Source of the DNA: Fennellomyces sp. T-0311 | Lineage: Eukaryota; Mucoromycota; Mucoromycetes; Mucorales; Lichtheimiaceae | Assembly: GCA_025266875.1 (NCBI GenBank) | Contig: JALLLT010000049.1 | Location: 239,671 to 303,670 of the forward strand | Direction: 5' to 3' | Length of the DNA stretch: 64,000 nt | In this document: one piece after another, positions 1 through 11,009 of the stretch | Position numbering within the stretch: position 1 is the stretch's first letter | Layout of the letters: each line of letters starts with the position of its first letter | Made by a program: the position numbers and the translations under genes | Notes under the pieces: model-generated | Database searches by the model: none | What the model saw: the letters and a program-made list of their open reading frames with translations, nothing else | What the model was told of the DNA's origin: nothing

Positions 1-3000
1 CCGCCATTCCTGGCCAGACAAGATATCCTTTCTTTGTGGCGCCTTCATTGTCATCAGTAATTGTCGTCCCAGTACTGCTAATGCTTTTGAAGAAACCAAC
101 TGGAGTGTCCAAGTATTTAGCGTCTATGACATAATGCCGATGCTGTTTTCGATCTCCCAATCCATTGTACATGATCGCACTTACTGCACCCTCCTTTGAT
201 TTCTTAACATTTCGTGCCAAAGCGATCAAGCAGAGCGCCCTCTGCTTTCCGCGGTGCGTATGAAAGAAAAATAGCAAAGCTGTTGCAAAATATTCGCCCC
301 AGTTCCGGTCTTTGATCTTTTTCTTGTTTTTCGCATTTTGATCGATTGGTATGCTTAGCATGGCAAAATATGTCGGCATTGATGTTCTATCGCGGCGCTG
401 AATGGATGTAAACATGTTCGACGAAAATTCTACCTGGTCGCCAACCACGATACTGGGCTCCAGTTCCTCACCTTTGTCCAATAACTTTCTTCTCCGGTAA
501 TAGTCCTTCAGATATTTTTCCAGATTGTAATCGGTCGTAAATGCGCCTAATTTCTTCTTGTCGTCTGGTCTTAAGAGTCGCACTTCAGTACTCCTTCCTG
601 CATTGTGAATAAGATATTTTGTTGTTTTCGCTTGACTTTGTTCGAAGTTGCGAGTCAGATCCGTCTTCAAAAAAACGTTTGTTGTGGCGACGTCGACCAG
701 TGCGTTTTCAGCGTTCTTTGCCGGCCTTGACCTTGACTTTATGCGACGCTTCATCTCTCCATTCATTCTTTCCATAGGGCGCGTGCTATAGAAACGAGGA
801 GGGCCGAGTTCACGAATCATTAAAGTCAGGTGAGTCAGGTAATGTTGGTTCGCTGTAAACACTTTTAAGGGCATGTTTGCCAAAAGAAATGGATGCCATT
901 CCAAAGAAATGCACCTAAAATAAATATAAAAAAATAAGTTTCCTAGCCCGTTTAGACCCGGCCATTTATAAACGTACTGCTCGATTTCAATGATATCGCT
1001 TTCGGTTATCTCGTAACGTAGCGCTAGTGAGACAGCGTATACTAAGGATCCAATTGCAGCCTTTGCATCGTCGTGCAGCTTTTCAGTCAATTTTTCTTTC
1101 TTGGGGCGATCTTTCTGTTGCTGATCCAACATATCGATAACATGTGATGGGAGCACATAGAGCAAGAACATCATCCAGTCCACAGCTCTCGCATGCCCTT
1201 TTTTTGTCTGGATGTCTACAATATGATAAGTCAATAATATGCTATCGCCGCAATACTGCCAGCTTACCGAACAATTTACCATCAAATCCATATGGTAACT
1301 TGGATAGCTTCATTACATTGCCTATTTGATCACGATACTTCTTTTGTAAAAAGAACGGAGTGTTTTCTCCATATTCGCCACTGATCATTTCCCATATTTG
1401 TTTGGAAAGATTATGACACAAAAGATGCATTTCATCCAGAGGGAAGAAAGTTGGACCATGGAATGATTGAAGCGATGCAAATGGGGTACTGTCTTTTAAA
1501 CCTTGCTCCTATAGTAGAAATGATATTACTGTATTACCTCCCGGCACGTATCAACGGCATTGTCACTTACGGGGTCGCCGTTTTCAAAATGCGATTTGAC
1601 TCTAAGAGCCGGAGGTGGATTTGATGGTGGATAATATATTCCATTTGTTGCGCCTGGCTCATGTTCACCACGTACGACGCAAACCCGGCACCCAAAGTAA
1701 GAGCAGTGCCCGCTGTGGTGTATATATTCTGCGACACCAGGAATATCGCCACCCGCAAGTACCAGATGCACTCTGTACTTGGATAAATTGCTGTTGCCCT
1801 GAATTTCTATCGTCAATCCTTCACTTTCAAGTATCAATAGATCGTCGATCGTAGGCTTCAAGTATGATAAGAGGTCGTAAGGTTTTTTTGGTCCAGGAGT
1901 GATGCCAATAAGTAACAAGTTTTCTTTTTTGTATCTACCAAAAAAATTAGCTGTGCTACTAATATGAGGCTACGATGCTTAAATACCTTTGATCAGATGG
2001 TAGATTCAATATCGCCGCCATTATCAAAGTCATCGCAGGGCCGCCTCTTTTAAAAGGGGAGAACCCATCGGAGAATAGCGAGACGTATATATCCGTTACA
2101 TCGGTGTCGTGATCCGTCATTGATTCGCGTATTCTTTTCAGTGCATTACCGTCGTGAATGCCTCGCATTATACGGACTTCATTCTCCGGGTCATCTTCGT
2201 TTCCATGTTCATTGGAAACAGTGTTTTCTTCAGACGATAAATCAGAATCTCTATCGAAAACGTCTTTGTCTTTTGTAACACTATCATCAGATATAATGAG
2301 ATCTTTTTCTGGAGTCAGGACAAGCTGTACGGCAAGCTGTGACGCCAGTGGCAGCTGAGTCGTTTCTGCTACAGGAGATTTTGTTGATTCATCTTTGTAA
2401 CGCGGCAACTTGCAATTTGGATCTGTACAACATGAGCTCGAATCATCAGGGAACATAACGCAGCCTTTTCGACAGACATGAAAAGATTCAGTTTGGACAG
2501 GTAAGATCTTGCGCAACAACTGTTTCGCTTGAAACTGCGAGGGAAGCCTTCCGTACTCTACAAAATCATTATCAACGAGCATACAACGCGAAGTGTGCCT
2601 TACCCTACCTGGGCTGAACCGTGGATCTCCCAAGTACTTGTTTATCCATTCAATGATATCATTAGCTGATCTGTAACTGATATTCATTTCGTTGAGCAGC
2701 GTGATTAGCTCGAGACCTTTTTCAGTTGCAAAAGATATTTCACTGTTGGTTGGCAGCGACATTGATACGTGAATACCATCACCAGGTTTTTTTGTTGTTG
2801 TAATACTTCTTCGTCTGGATAGGATTTCGAAGTCTGTATCGTCAATATCTTCATCGTCGCTGCTGTCATCCTCCTCACTACTATCCTCATCGTCACCGCT
2901 ATCATCCTCCTCATTACTATTCGCATCGTCGCTGCTACTGCCATCCCTACTAATACTGCTCTCATCGTCGCTGCTGCTGTCATCCTTATTGCTGTCGCTA

Positions 3001-3306
3001 TTGTCACAAGTGGGTATGTGAGCAGTGTTGGTCGGATCAATACTGGGACGAGTGTATAGGTCATGGTTGATATTTTATGACAAGTTAACGAAGACTTTAC
3101 ATGCTATTATTCACGAGTTACCAATAGTCATTGTCAATGCGCTGTCGTTTACGTGGTTCACGTTCAGTACTGGAAAGATTTTGCGCTTGGGCATTGATCG
3201 TAGTTATACCCGAATTTGTGGTACTACAATTCGATTGTGGGTGGAAGTCCTTCCGATGCTTCTTCCAGTTTTTTTCACTGAGCCATTGCTTGCAGCAGTA
3301 CCGCAT
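1..3306 (-). CDS. tnp2/CACTA-type transposase, 3' end beyond window
   Basis: This is a DNA transposase of the tnp2 type (CACTA-like, fungal 'transposase domain-containing protein'), which would cut and move its own element in the nucleus. Reading leftward, the protein has a short Cys/His finger-like head (CCKQWL..HRKDFH, near 3300-3230), a Ser/Asp/Glu-rich acidic linker (about 3010-2815), a CRKGCVMF motif (about 2480), the core motif DGFSPFKRG (about 2065), LLIGITPGPKKP (about 1910), a Cys knuckle YFGCRVC (about 1690), DEMHLLCH (about 1435), and NQHYLTHL..MIRELGPPRFYS..RMNGE (about 850-760). The frame is still open at position 1. Introns that join these blocks in phase are 1935-1986, 1509-1570 and 1216-1267. 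One near 3047-3116 would link the finger exon to the acidic exon. No frame break was seen between 2762 and 1. The start is uncertain (an ATG at 3306 is the best candidate). Order and motifs are read from the sequence; the family name comes from memory of tnp2 proteins. Confidence 0.72.
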
Positions 3307-3408
3307 GTTTCAAAAGTGTTTCGGTAAAGTTATGCAGTCAGCAGGCGCAAGTATTTCCCTCAATTTTTTCCTGTCCTGTTTACTTCCTTCCCCAGCTTAT
3401 CAATCGCC

Positions 3409-4480
3409 ATGGTACGGCATCTTTATAGGATATATATCAATGATTCTTCACTAATTAGCATATTCTAGACAATTGAAAATGAAAACATTGGCAGCGCTAC
3501 CCTTCAACAGTTCTTGGAGGCGAACCAGGCGTGTTTGGACCAATTGACCGCTCAAGTATCCGTCATAAGTGACACACTTGCAACACTTGTGGCTAATGGC
3601 GGCCCAAGTCCACATACGGGAGGGCAATCCAGAAAGGCAGTGGCACCACTACCCCAGAAGAAAGACAAAGAAGGTGTCAAGAAATATATAGCATTTCAGA
3701 TGAACCAAACCAGCGATTCGATGGTTACTGTTGAGGACCCAGAAGTTGATCGTGCGTACAACACAATCGTCGGGTGGATTAATCAGTACTGCTGTGATCT
3801 CAAAGAAGATTTAACCAAGCGTGCACGTAAACACAACCAACCGGAACTGGTTCCTAAGTGGAGATTCCTTGGCGATCGCAAAGCTGAACTATGCAACAAA
3901 ATCGTTGCAAAATGCAACATAGAAGTCGGTATCGATTTGACTCTTTGCGAAAAGAACTGGCTCTTGGATTATCTCGTACAGCAATGCTGGCGTAACAAAG
4001 CCAAGTACTTGGTCGTAAAGGAGCAACCGGCAGGTAAGCTTCGTTCGAAAAAGTCATTGAAAAGGTATGAGAACATCAGCGCTATCAACGAACGTTAACT
4101 ATTTGATTATTTAGTCGTATATCGAATATCGATGTCGTTAACAGGTATGTTTTATCGTTTTCTTTGTTTGGACCTTAGTGGAACTAACTCTTACTGTACA
4201 GCGCTACACACTTTGAATCTGAAGGCAACAAAAAACTAAGGCACGGTTGTGTTTTATCTTTATCGCTCTGGTACTGATTTCTCATCTTCATAGAGCTACT
4301 GTTACTCCACTGGGTCGAGATGAAGAAGGTCGAGCCCGCTCCTTTTCGTCTGCAACGAAGAAGCGCAAGGCGAATGGCAAGAAGAGGCACAAAGCGGATG
4401 CCCAGAATGACGATGATTCGCAGACAAAGCATCACCACCCAAAAAAGAAGGCAAAAAAGAATAAGAAATCAAGGCATTAA
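3409..4480 (+). CDS. Unrecognised protein, possible second ORF of the adjacent transposon
   Basis: I do not recognise this gene. The main exon (3469-4064, or to 4033 with a stronger GTAAGC donor) is open for about 195 codons. A start ATG at 3409-3411 in a good context, followed by a 57-bp intron (3412-3468, GTACGG..TTCTAG), reads directly into it. The N-terminus (ENIGSATLQQFLEANQ...LATLV) looks helical or coiled. The middle is rich in Trp, Lys and Cys without a motif I can name. Downstream, a very basic segment (4330-4480, KKRKANGKKRHK, KKKAKKNKKSRH) looks like a nuclear-localisation tail. However, the splice path from the main exon to that tail is ambiguous, and an alternative path ends near 4239. 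The gene lies about 100 bp from the tnp2-type transposase and points away from it, as second ORFs of DNA transposons often do. That link is inference. Confidence 0.45.
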
Positions 4481-4737
4481 GTTTGGTCACAATGAAATCG
4501 CAAGTAAGCCTTATGTACGCGAGTCATCGAATGGTACTCATATATTCTTTTTGGTAGCTTATGCTCAATGCCAATTATATCCTAGTTATAACTCAATGCC
4601 CTTCAAAGTCGTACAGGGCTTAGCGAACTAGAGGTATCCGTAATATGAATACTCTTCATATACCGCGGTGCTTGTGGTATCCTATGCCTGTAGACATGAT
4701 ACAATAATAAAACCATCCATTCAACTATTTGATTATT

Positions 4738-4995
4738 ACTGTGGAGCTAATTGGTGAAAAATGGTTAATTTCGGTCAAAAAGCAGCTATTTAAACGAAAA
4801 TAAAATGGTAAAATGTGGTTAATTGCTATATCAGTATCGGTGAATGTTGGTCAAAATTTTTGGTTACTCGCGGTTAGATGGTGGTTACTCTGGCGGTTAA
4901 AATTGGTGAAAAGGCTTATATTTAACCACCTTAAAATCGGTGACGAAAATTAACCATTTATTCACCATTCTTAACCCTCGAAATTTTTCACAGTG
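4738..4995. mobile_element. MITE-like inverted-repeat element rich in GGTTAA/TTAACC
   Basis: This 258-bp non-coding block begins ACTGTG and ends CACAGT(G). Both ends continue inward with related sequence (TGGTGAA.AAATGGTTAATTT at the left, its complement at the right, with a few extra bases). Between the ends, GGTTAA, GGTGAA, GGTTAC and GGTCAAA motifs recur about ten times on one strand and then switch to TTAACC/TTCACC near the right end. The whole unit could fold back. It holds no ORF. It fits a small non-autonomous DNA transposon. A target duplication is not obvious (flanks GATTATT and GACAATC), so the exact ends are uncertain. Confidence 0.5.
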
Positions 4996-6250
4996 ACAAT
5001 CCTTTCATCTAACTAGGATATTATTATTATTAGACTACATACTGCGTAATCGAGAAAAAGTGGAATAACTTGTTTAAGCTTATGACGCCATCAACGGATC
5101 ATTGATTTGCACGCGCCATGATCAAGTACAAAATATGTGAGCTTACATGGATACACGACTTTGATAAATATAGTACATAGAAGGTGTGCAATCAAATATT
5201 CACCCGTGCTATTTGACGCGTTATCACCAATGCCGGCAGTCCAGCTAAAAATAGCTCAGCTGAGCTATTTACATATTAACACAAAGCATCCGTGATAGCC
5301 ACAAACAAAGATTATAAAAGAAGAGGCTAATATCGAAAATGTCAAATTTGGGAATACATATTTGGGCTGCAAGTGGGGTAAAGATATACCAAAAATACGG
5401 TTGGCACTATGATTGGTTCCACACACAAACAAATTAAAAAATGCGCGTATACATACCGAAATTTTGCCGAGAATGTTTAAAGTTGGATAAAAATAGCGTA
5501 TGAAAATATTTGGGTTGATCCGTATGTTCGGGTCGTTTACAGACAAAATCTATGCGGCGCTAGCTGAGTCATCAAGCTGTGTAACATCGAACGCGCACCA
5601 ACCATTTGTTTGCTAGGGCCAACGGTTATCGAAAGATTATTTTACTTTTGCATGAATTGGCACCACGCGACAAAATATACGTGTGAGGATTAGAACAAAA
5701 TTAATTGACAAATTACGTCATTGCCGCCCTTATTTCATAATACAGCTCAAAGGGGGAAAAATGAGGTCAGCCATTAGTGGCAATACCTTGTTCATACTCC
5801 CCAAACGAGCAACCAAGAGGCTGTACCACGAAAACACAAGAGGGAATCTAATCTCACGGATCAGAAAGTAGGATTACACAAGAATCGGTTCCGGTACGGA
5901 ATAAAGTTAAGCAAAAGAGGAAAAAGTGGGATGGTCAAAGCGTTGGGTGATGACACCATACAGGCCACGTTGTTTTTGCTCTCATGTCCATTTGCGGCAA
6001 TCATGACATCATGTACTACATTCCAGGCAATGACGATTTGTTCTCAACCTTAATAAGGCAAACCATGACATCATTGTGCATTGGAAGGGGCGTGATGATG
6101 CCATGATTCCGGGATGCACACTTCTTTACGTTTTACCACTTTCCTGACGTAATGGGCTATCACTTTGGCGTTTTTCTTTCGCCGCGCTACCCCTTCGTTC
6201 CGTAGCGGGCATTATTACACATCAAACACTCTACGCCTTATCATCATTCG
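4996..6250. other. Intergenic region without a recognised gene
   Basis: Short ORFs on both strands (for example 5265-5546 minus, 5683-5871 plus) have no recognisable motif and no supporting splice structure. Two sequence features stand out: a perfect 22-bp palindrome at 5249-5270 (AAATAGCTCAG mirrored) and two TGACATCAT boxes at 6004-6012 and 6066-6074 with looser TGATGAC/TGATGATG variants around them. I see nothing else that can be named. Confidence 0.5.
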
Positions 6251-7120
6251 TCCGCTCATACCAAGAAAAACTCTTGGCATTTTTTAAACAGTATTAATTT
6301 AAAAGAACAAGGGAGGATCGTATATTTCCTGGTATGGGAATAAAAAGGTGGCGTCAGAACAAAAGAGAGAGAGAGAGCAAAGGGAAAAAAGAAAAAGAGA
6401 AAGAGAGGAAAAAAAAGATTTGCGAAAGAGCGAAAGTGGGTGGTCCTTTTATACTGTTCGGGCGAAGGAACAATGTGCATAAATGGCTTGACTGGCTAAT
6501 AGGAAGCCACGTGTAGAGCCAAATAAAAAAAACAAGATCGATCGCATCCAGCTCCTTGGCAACAAAAAGAGCAAAGAACCGATCGATGGATTATGTGGTC
6601 GATGCAAGCTAAATTTAAAAATAGATTTCCCCAAGAAACACACAAACCACCCAACGCACAGGCACGGAATCAGGCGGGTCATAGGGACAAAAAAAGATCA
6701 CAAAAACATTCCTCGTTACCAATGAAATCCAGTTCTCGGAACAGCCGGTGTGTCGGCTCAAGTCGGCGGCGGTGTCCCGACGTAACATTACACAAGCAGA
6801 CGTGGACTGGTGCCCAGGTGGCACAAGGAAAGAACGTTGCCATGGAAACTTTACGCGTCGTTCTGCGGTTGTTGCGTGGTAGCGGGTGACGACAAAGCGA
6901 TGATCAGAAAAGGGGTTGGAGCGGATGCGGGGGTAAAATGATGGAAATGAAAGTGGCACGTACGTTAACACACATGCACTATGCAGGGTGATGCGATCCT
7001 CGCCAAAAATGCAAACTTACGTAGGCCATATTTAGCTCGTGTGTACAAGGTTACACTAGAAGGGCGTCATGTTCCAAATGCGGATGGTTACTCCTGTACG
7101 ACAACCCTTTTCTTCAAGCA
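6251..7120. other. Upstream region of the 7251 gene, with purine tract
   Basis: No gene is recognised. A strongly purine-biased tract (AGAGAGAGAG... AAAGAGAAAGAGAGG) occupies about 6362-6420. The rest is mixed sequence that probably serves as upstream DNA for the coiled-coil gene starting at 7251. ORFs here (6449-6682, 6615-6971 minus; 6593-6889 plus) overlap one another and lack recognisable features. Confidence 0.4.
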
Positions 7121-7128
7121 TATATATA
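7121..7128 (+). promoter_or_regulatory. TATA-like box of the 7251 gene
   Basis: TATATATA lies about 120 bp upstream of the ATG at 7251 and is followed by a pyrimidine/CA-rich stretch (about 7140-7245, with CACACACA runs) that resembles a fungal 5' leader. The paralogue at 11568-12113 has a matching TATATATATATTTTA box, which supports its reality. Confidence 0.5.
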
Positions 7129-7250
7129 CAGGGTGTGTTTTCTTTCCCTCCACCCCGATATTGCAGTCTTCATCCTTTACTTTGCTTTTTCCACACACAC
7201 ACTCACACACACAAACTCACAACACTTTTTTTTCATATCACACAACAAAC

Positions 7251-7964
7251 ATGCCTTCAGCAGTCGTCTCTTCACAACAAAGCAAGACCTTCAAGTGGGC
7301 TCCACAACGCGTTAAAACCGGACGCGTGCACAAGCGCACGGGCTCTGCATCCTCACCCCGCAGCGTGTCTTCCAAGAAACCAGCCTCAACACCAACCAAT
7401 GAAATTGCTCGCTTGGAATCCGAAATCACTTTCACGTATGACGCCTTTGCCACGGTCTCGGTTATGTTCGACAGTCTTCAGCACGCGTACGCAAGTAGCA
7501 AGGCCGAGATGGACAAGTCACGAAACGAAACACGACTCAGCGAAAAGGAAAAGGAACTATTGGCTGCGTACGACGATCTGGGTCTTCAGGTGGTACATTT
7601 GGAACGCCAGGTAGTCAAGCTCGAAAAACGATTGGCTGAGCTCCGATCAACTACACCCGTGCCAGAAGCGGTGCCAGAAGAAGCCACTCCAGCCTTAGAG
7701 ATGCCCTCACCCACCTTATCGCTGCACCTGAGCCACTCATCGACCGAGTACTATTCCGAAAACTCGGATGCGTGCTTCTATCCTTCGCCACCCGTGCAGG
7801 CAGCACCCTTGGTCAACGATCCTACTCTTTTCTGCGATTACTCTATGATCCAGCCACCACAGCAGTACATCTATCCTTCATTCGACAATATGTTCATTCC
7901 AACCACCACCAGCCCATATTACTATCAGTCTGCATGGCCCATGCAACAGCCGGTTCAGTTCTAA
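7251..7964 (+). CDS. Coiled-coil protein of unknown function, paralogue of 11568-12113
   Basis: Predicted 237-residue intronless protein. The ORF can be extended upstream to 6981, but that part crosses the TATA-like box and CA-rich leader, so the ATG at 7251 (context CAAACATG) is preferred. Residues about 15-30 contain a basic WAPQRVKTGRVHKR motif. Residues about 50-140 are helical and heptad-like (IARLESEITFTYDAFATVSV; EKELLAAYDDLGLQVVHLER). The C-terminal third is rich in Pro, Ser and Tyr with acidic patches. No catalytic motif or known domain was recognised. The paralogue shares GRVHKR, SVMFDSL(Q/R)HAYA(S/T)SK, and KELL(A/T)AYDDLGLQVVHLER, so the coiled-coil core is the conserved part. The gene converges on the hydrolase at 8324-9489. 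A structural or scaffold role is only a guess. Confidence 0.78.
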   Translation: MPSAVVSSQQSKTFKWAPQRVKTGRVHKRTGSASSPRSVSSKKPASTPTNEIARLESEITFTYDAFATVSVMFDSLQHAYASSKAEMDKSRNETRLSEKEKELLAAYDDLGLQVVHLERQVVKLEKRLAELRSTTPVPEAVPEEATPALEMPSPTLSLHLSHSSTEYYSENSDACFYPSPPVQAAPLVNDPTLFCDYSMIQPPQQYIYPSFDNMFIPTTTSPYYYQSAWPMQQPVQF

Positions 7965-8035
7965 GCCAATGATTTCTATGCATCCTCCTCCTCCTCGTTT
8001 ATGCAATTTTCTTTTTCATAATTCCATGCGCATAT

Positions 8036-8055
8036 CACACACACACACACACACA
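8036..8055. repeat. (CA)n microsatellite in 3' flank
   Basis: About ten CA units lie 70 bp after the stop of the 7251-7964 gene. The 359-bp spacer 7965-8323 otherwise holds only AT-rich sequence between two convergent genes. Confidence 0.9.
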
Positions 8056-8323
8056 TCATTTCTCATTCACATTTTTTGCACGATACCTCATTCAGATTTA
8101 AAAACCATTCAAAAAAAAAAAGATACCCTAGTTATTAGCATTAATCACTACAAAAAATTCAAAATCCTCCAATGTATAAAAGTTTTTTTATGATACCCGC
8201 AAATATATTGCTTATTTTCATTTTGACATTTCATTTGGGCTTTTTTTAGAAGCAGCCATGTTGGTAAATAGCTCCTTTTATGATATCACGTTACAAAGGC
8301 CCCTTAATGTCGTCATATTTGCC

Positions 8324-9489
8324 TTATGAAGAAAAGATATCCGCCAGATGAGCAGCGATCAACGACAGGGATTTATGGTAATGCGGGGTTTCTGGCACTG
8401 GCATTTGGAAGAATCCGTGGACCGTACCGAGAACACGGATTGCGACTGTTTCGACACCTGCCGCCATCAATTTGGTTGCATAAGCCTCTCCCTCATCGCG
8501 GAGCACGTCACAATCGGCTGTGAGCACCAGAGCCGGCGGCAATCCAGACAGATCGTCGCATAGCAGCGGCGAAATCAACGGGTCCGGCGAGCTTGTCTTG
8601 CCACAATAGGCGAACGTGGCCGTTTCCACCTGCACCAAGGATAATCCATAAAGGGGTGTAACACCATACCGTTTGACACTGTCATACGTTTCGCGCAATT
8701 GGCCATCGGCGGTCATGGGGTACATCATAATTTGGGTCTTGATGATATCGACACAGCCACGTTGTTTGGCAAGCACTGTTGCCTCAAAATCAGCCAAAGC
8801 ACAAAATTGACGGAAAATGAGAAATATTTACTGCAAACGGCAGTGGCGAGGTTGCCACCTGCAGAGTCACCTGCGACAGCTAGCTTCTCCGGGTTCACGT
8901 GGACAGATGCGCCCTGCTTGGCCATCCAGCTAACTACGCCATAGCATTCCTCCAAGGCGATTGGATACTGGACCTCAGGAGACTTTGAATACTCTACATA
9001 CACCACTGCTGTACGTGACCGCAGCGCAAGCTTCACTCCTTGCTTTAATGGCTGCTGTTGCATTTGGAGCATATGAAAAAGAAGGTACTTACGTCGGCCG
9101 TGGCCTTTAGAAACGTGTCCTTATCCCCGAAAATAAATCCACCGCCATGGCTAGGAAGCTGGTTAGCTACCATCGTTTTCTGCGTATGGATTACTTCTGA
9201 CAACTCACAAGAACACGACACCAGGCAACATTTCGGTCTCTGTGCCTGGTGGTCGGATGATCCGTACTTCGACGTGCTTGCCATCGCCAAAGGGTATCTG
9301 CTTATCGTAACAGATGACCTCGGGGACTTTGCCCCGCTGCTGGAGCGCGAATCCATCGAGCTGAATCCGCAGCTCAGGCAGTGGGATGTTGACGTGGTCC
9401 GGGGGGTTGGATCCGAACGCCATTGCCGCGGCCACATAGACGGGGTGAAGCCGACTGTAGTCTTCTTGGATAGCAGGGTCAATAGTCAT
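8324..9489 (-). CDS. Alpha/beta hydrolase of the hormone-sensitive lipase type
   Basis: Four exons give 337 residues: 9209-9489, 9093-9150, 8832-9054 and 8324-8775 (introns 9151-9208, 9055-9092, 8776-8831). The 9151-9208 splice creates GVVFFHGGGF, the oxyanion-hole HGGG motif. GDSAGGN carries the nucleophile Ser (about residue 180), DCDVLRDEGE the acid Asp, and GTVHGFF the catalytic His. All three catalytic residues and the usual length for this esterase/lipase family are therefore present. Such enzymes hydrolyse short acyl esters; the substrate cannot be told from sequence. No signal peptide is seen, so a cytosolic location is likely. The 38-bp third-from-end intron is very short, and its acceptor could be 3 bp further in (9052). 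The gene is divergent from the eIF4E-2 gene and convergent with the coiled-coil gene. Confidence 0.88.
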
Positions 9490-10104
9490 ACGTGAGAGAA
9501 AGAAAGAGGAAGAAAAGCAAGAAAAATAAACATGCGACTTATTGGGCTTCTTATACCATGCAGGCCACTCCCTGCTTCTAAGGCTATTTTTGCCTTGCAG
9601 CTATGGTGTATGTGTGTGTGTGTGTGTGTGCGTGGGGAGCCATGTCTATTGTCATGTGAGGATCTATTCTTGGAAGCTTGAAGGAGTCTAGGGTCTTCGG
9701 GTGCGAGGGACGAAGGAGAGGGGGGATGGATCGTCGGCACTGTCGACAATTGAAACGGCAAGGAACGGATTGTATGGGCGTAAAAGACTGCATCCAGGCG
9801 GCGCAACGATAAAGAGAACCAAGGGATGCATGAAAGAGTCCCATGGCACGAAGTGTGTCTTCATCAGGGAAATGCTGGCAAAATGGGAGGTCGGAGACTC
9901 AGGATGCTTGCCCAAAGTCACGGTTTTGCACTGAGTTGTCAACTGTGTGATTCTTGCTTTAGAGAGCTCTTGTATTTTTTTTTGCGCACCATTTCCAAAA
10001 GTAAGGTTTCGTTCTGTCACGACGCGAGTCCCTTGCAAGCCTCTTTTGGAAAACTAATGTCCATCTCTAGCAGATTACACCCTTTCCTTTAAATTAAAAA
10101 AAGC
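9490..10104. other. Divergent intergenic region between hydrolase and eIF4E-2 genes
   Basis: This 615-bp spacer separates two divergent genes and so probably holds both promoters. It contains a (TG)n microsatellite at about 9609-9632. ORFs here (9486-9806, 9584-9844, 9688-10038 minus) have no family resemblance and look spurious. No clear TATA box was identified for either gene. Confidence 0.5.
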
Positions 10105-11009
10105 ATGAACGCGAGCCACGAAAGCTCACTGTCTTTACAGTCAAACAACGCAGGTAAAAAGGGAAATCAAACAGTGGCTGCGAAAGCAAGACTCACGCCA
10201 GGTCGCTAGGATTAGCATTATCCTCAGAAACACAGCACCCATTGCATTATACCTGGGTTTTCTGGTTCATGCACCGTCTACCAAAAGCCAAAATTAAGGA
10301 TTACGAGGGCAGCATGAAGCGCATTGCAGCCTTCTCCTCGGTATGACTCATTTGCTTGGGGCTAACGTTGGATTCGAGCGGTGGATTTACTTTTGCGTGA
10401 TAGATTGAGGAGTTCTGGGCGGTATATAGCCATTTGCGTCGACCAAGCGATTTACCCAACATTAGCGACTACCACTTATTTAAACAAGGTGTAAGGCCTG
10501 TATGGGAGGTAAGGCAAGAGTGGGCGCGAAGGAACGGCAAGGGGGGAGGCTGAACAGGCGGAATTTAGGACGATGCAAACATTCACGGTGGTAAATGGAT
10601 CGTACGACTGAAGAAAGGTTTAGCAAGCCGGTATTGGGAGCTACTGGTAAAAGTGCACTGATTTGGGAAGGCAAGAGCATGGATTGACGTACGTATTAAG
10701 GTTCTTGCCATTATCGGAGAACAATTTGATGTGCAGGGCGAGATCTGCGGCGCCGTACTGTCGATTCGCAGCTCAGAGGACATCATCTCGGTGTGGAATC
10801 GAACGGCGGCGAACGGCAGGATCAATCTGAAGATAAGGTACGATGCGTGTGTGTGTGTGCGTGCATGCTGGATTCTGACCAACGGCCATCTCAGGGACAC
10901 AATCAAAAAGGTGCTGAGTCTACCGCAGGATACCACGATGGAATATAAAACGCACAATGACTCGCTCAAGGACAACTCGAGCTTTTGCAACACGGACGTG
11001 TTTCGATGA
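10105..11009 (+). CDS. eIF4E type 2 (4EHP-like) cap-binding protein
   Basis: Six exons give 198 residues: 10105-10153, 10228-10340, 10404-10508, 10569-10646, 10701-10837 and 10895-11009. Every junction has GT..AG and keeps phase. The product reads HPLHYTWVFWFMHRLP, IEEFWAVYSHLRRPSDL, GVRPVWE, GGKWIVRLKKGLASRYWE, GEICGAVLSIRSSEDIISVW and MEYKTHNDS, the ordered motifs of eIF4E. The Trp of VRPVWE and its Glu correspond to cap-stacking Trp102/Glu103 of human eIF4E. The position of Trp56 is Tyr (KDYEGS), as in the type 2 (4EHP) class, which tends to compete with eIF4E and repress translation. It acts in the cytoplasm on capped mRNA. Exons are 49-137 bp, so no single ORF shows the gene. Its last intron carries a GT-rich run. 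It converges on the coiled-coil gene at 11568-12113. Confidence 0.93.

Noticed and set aside
6981..7250. 90-codon N-terminal extension of the 7251 gene
   Set aside because: It spans the TATA-like box and a CA-rich leader, and the paralogue begins at the equivalent of 7251.
9486..10038. Three overlapping minus-strand ORFs
   Set aside because: They lie in the divergent promoter region and are read through a TG microsatellite; no family resemblance.
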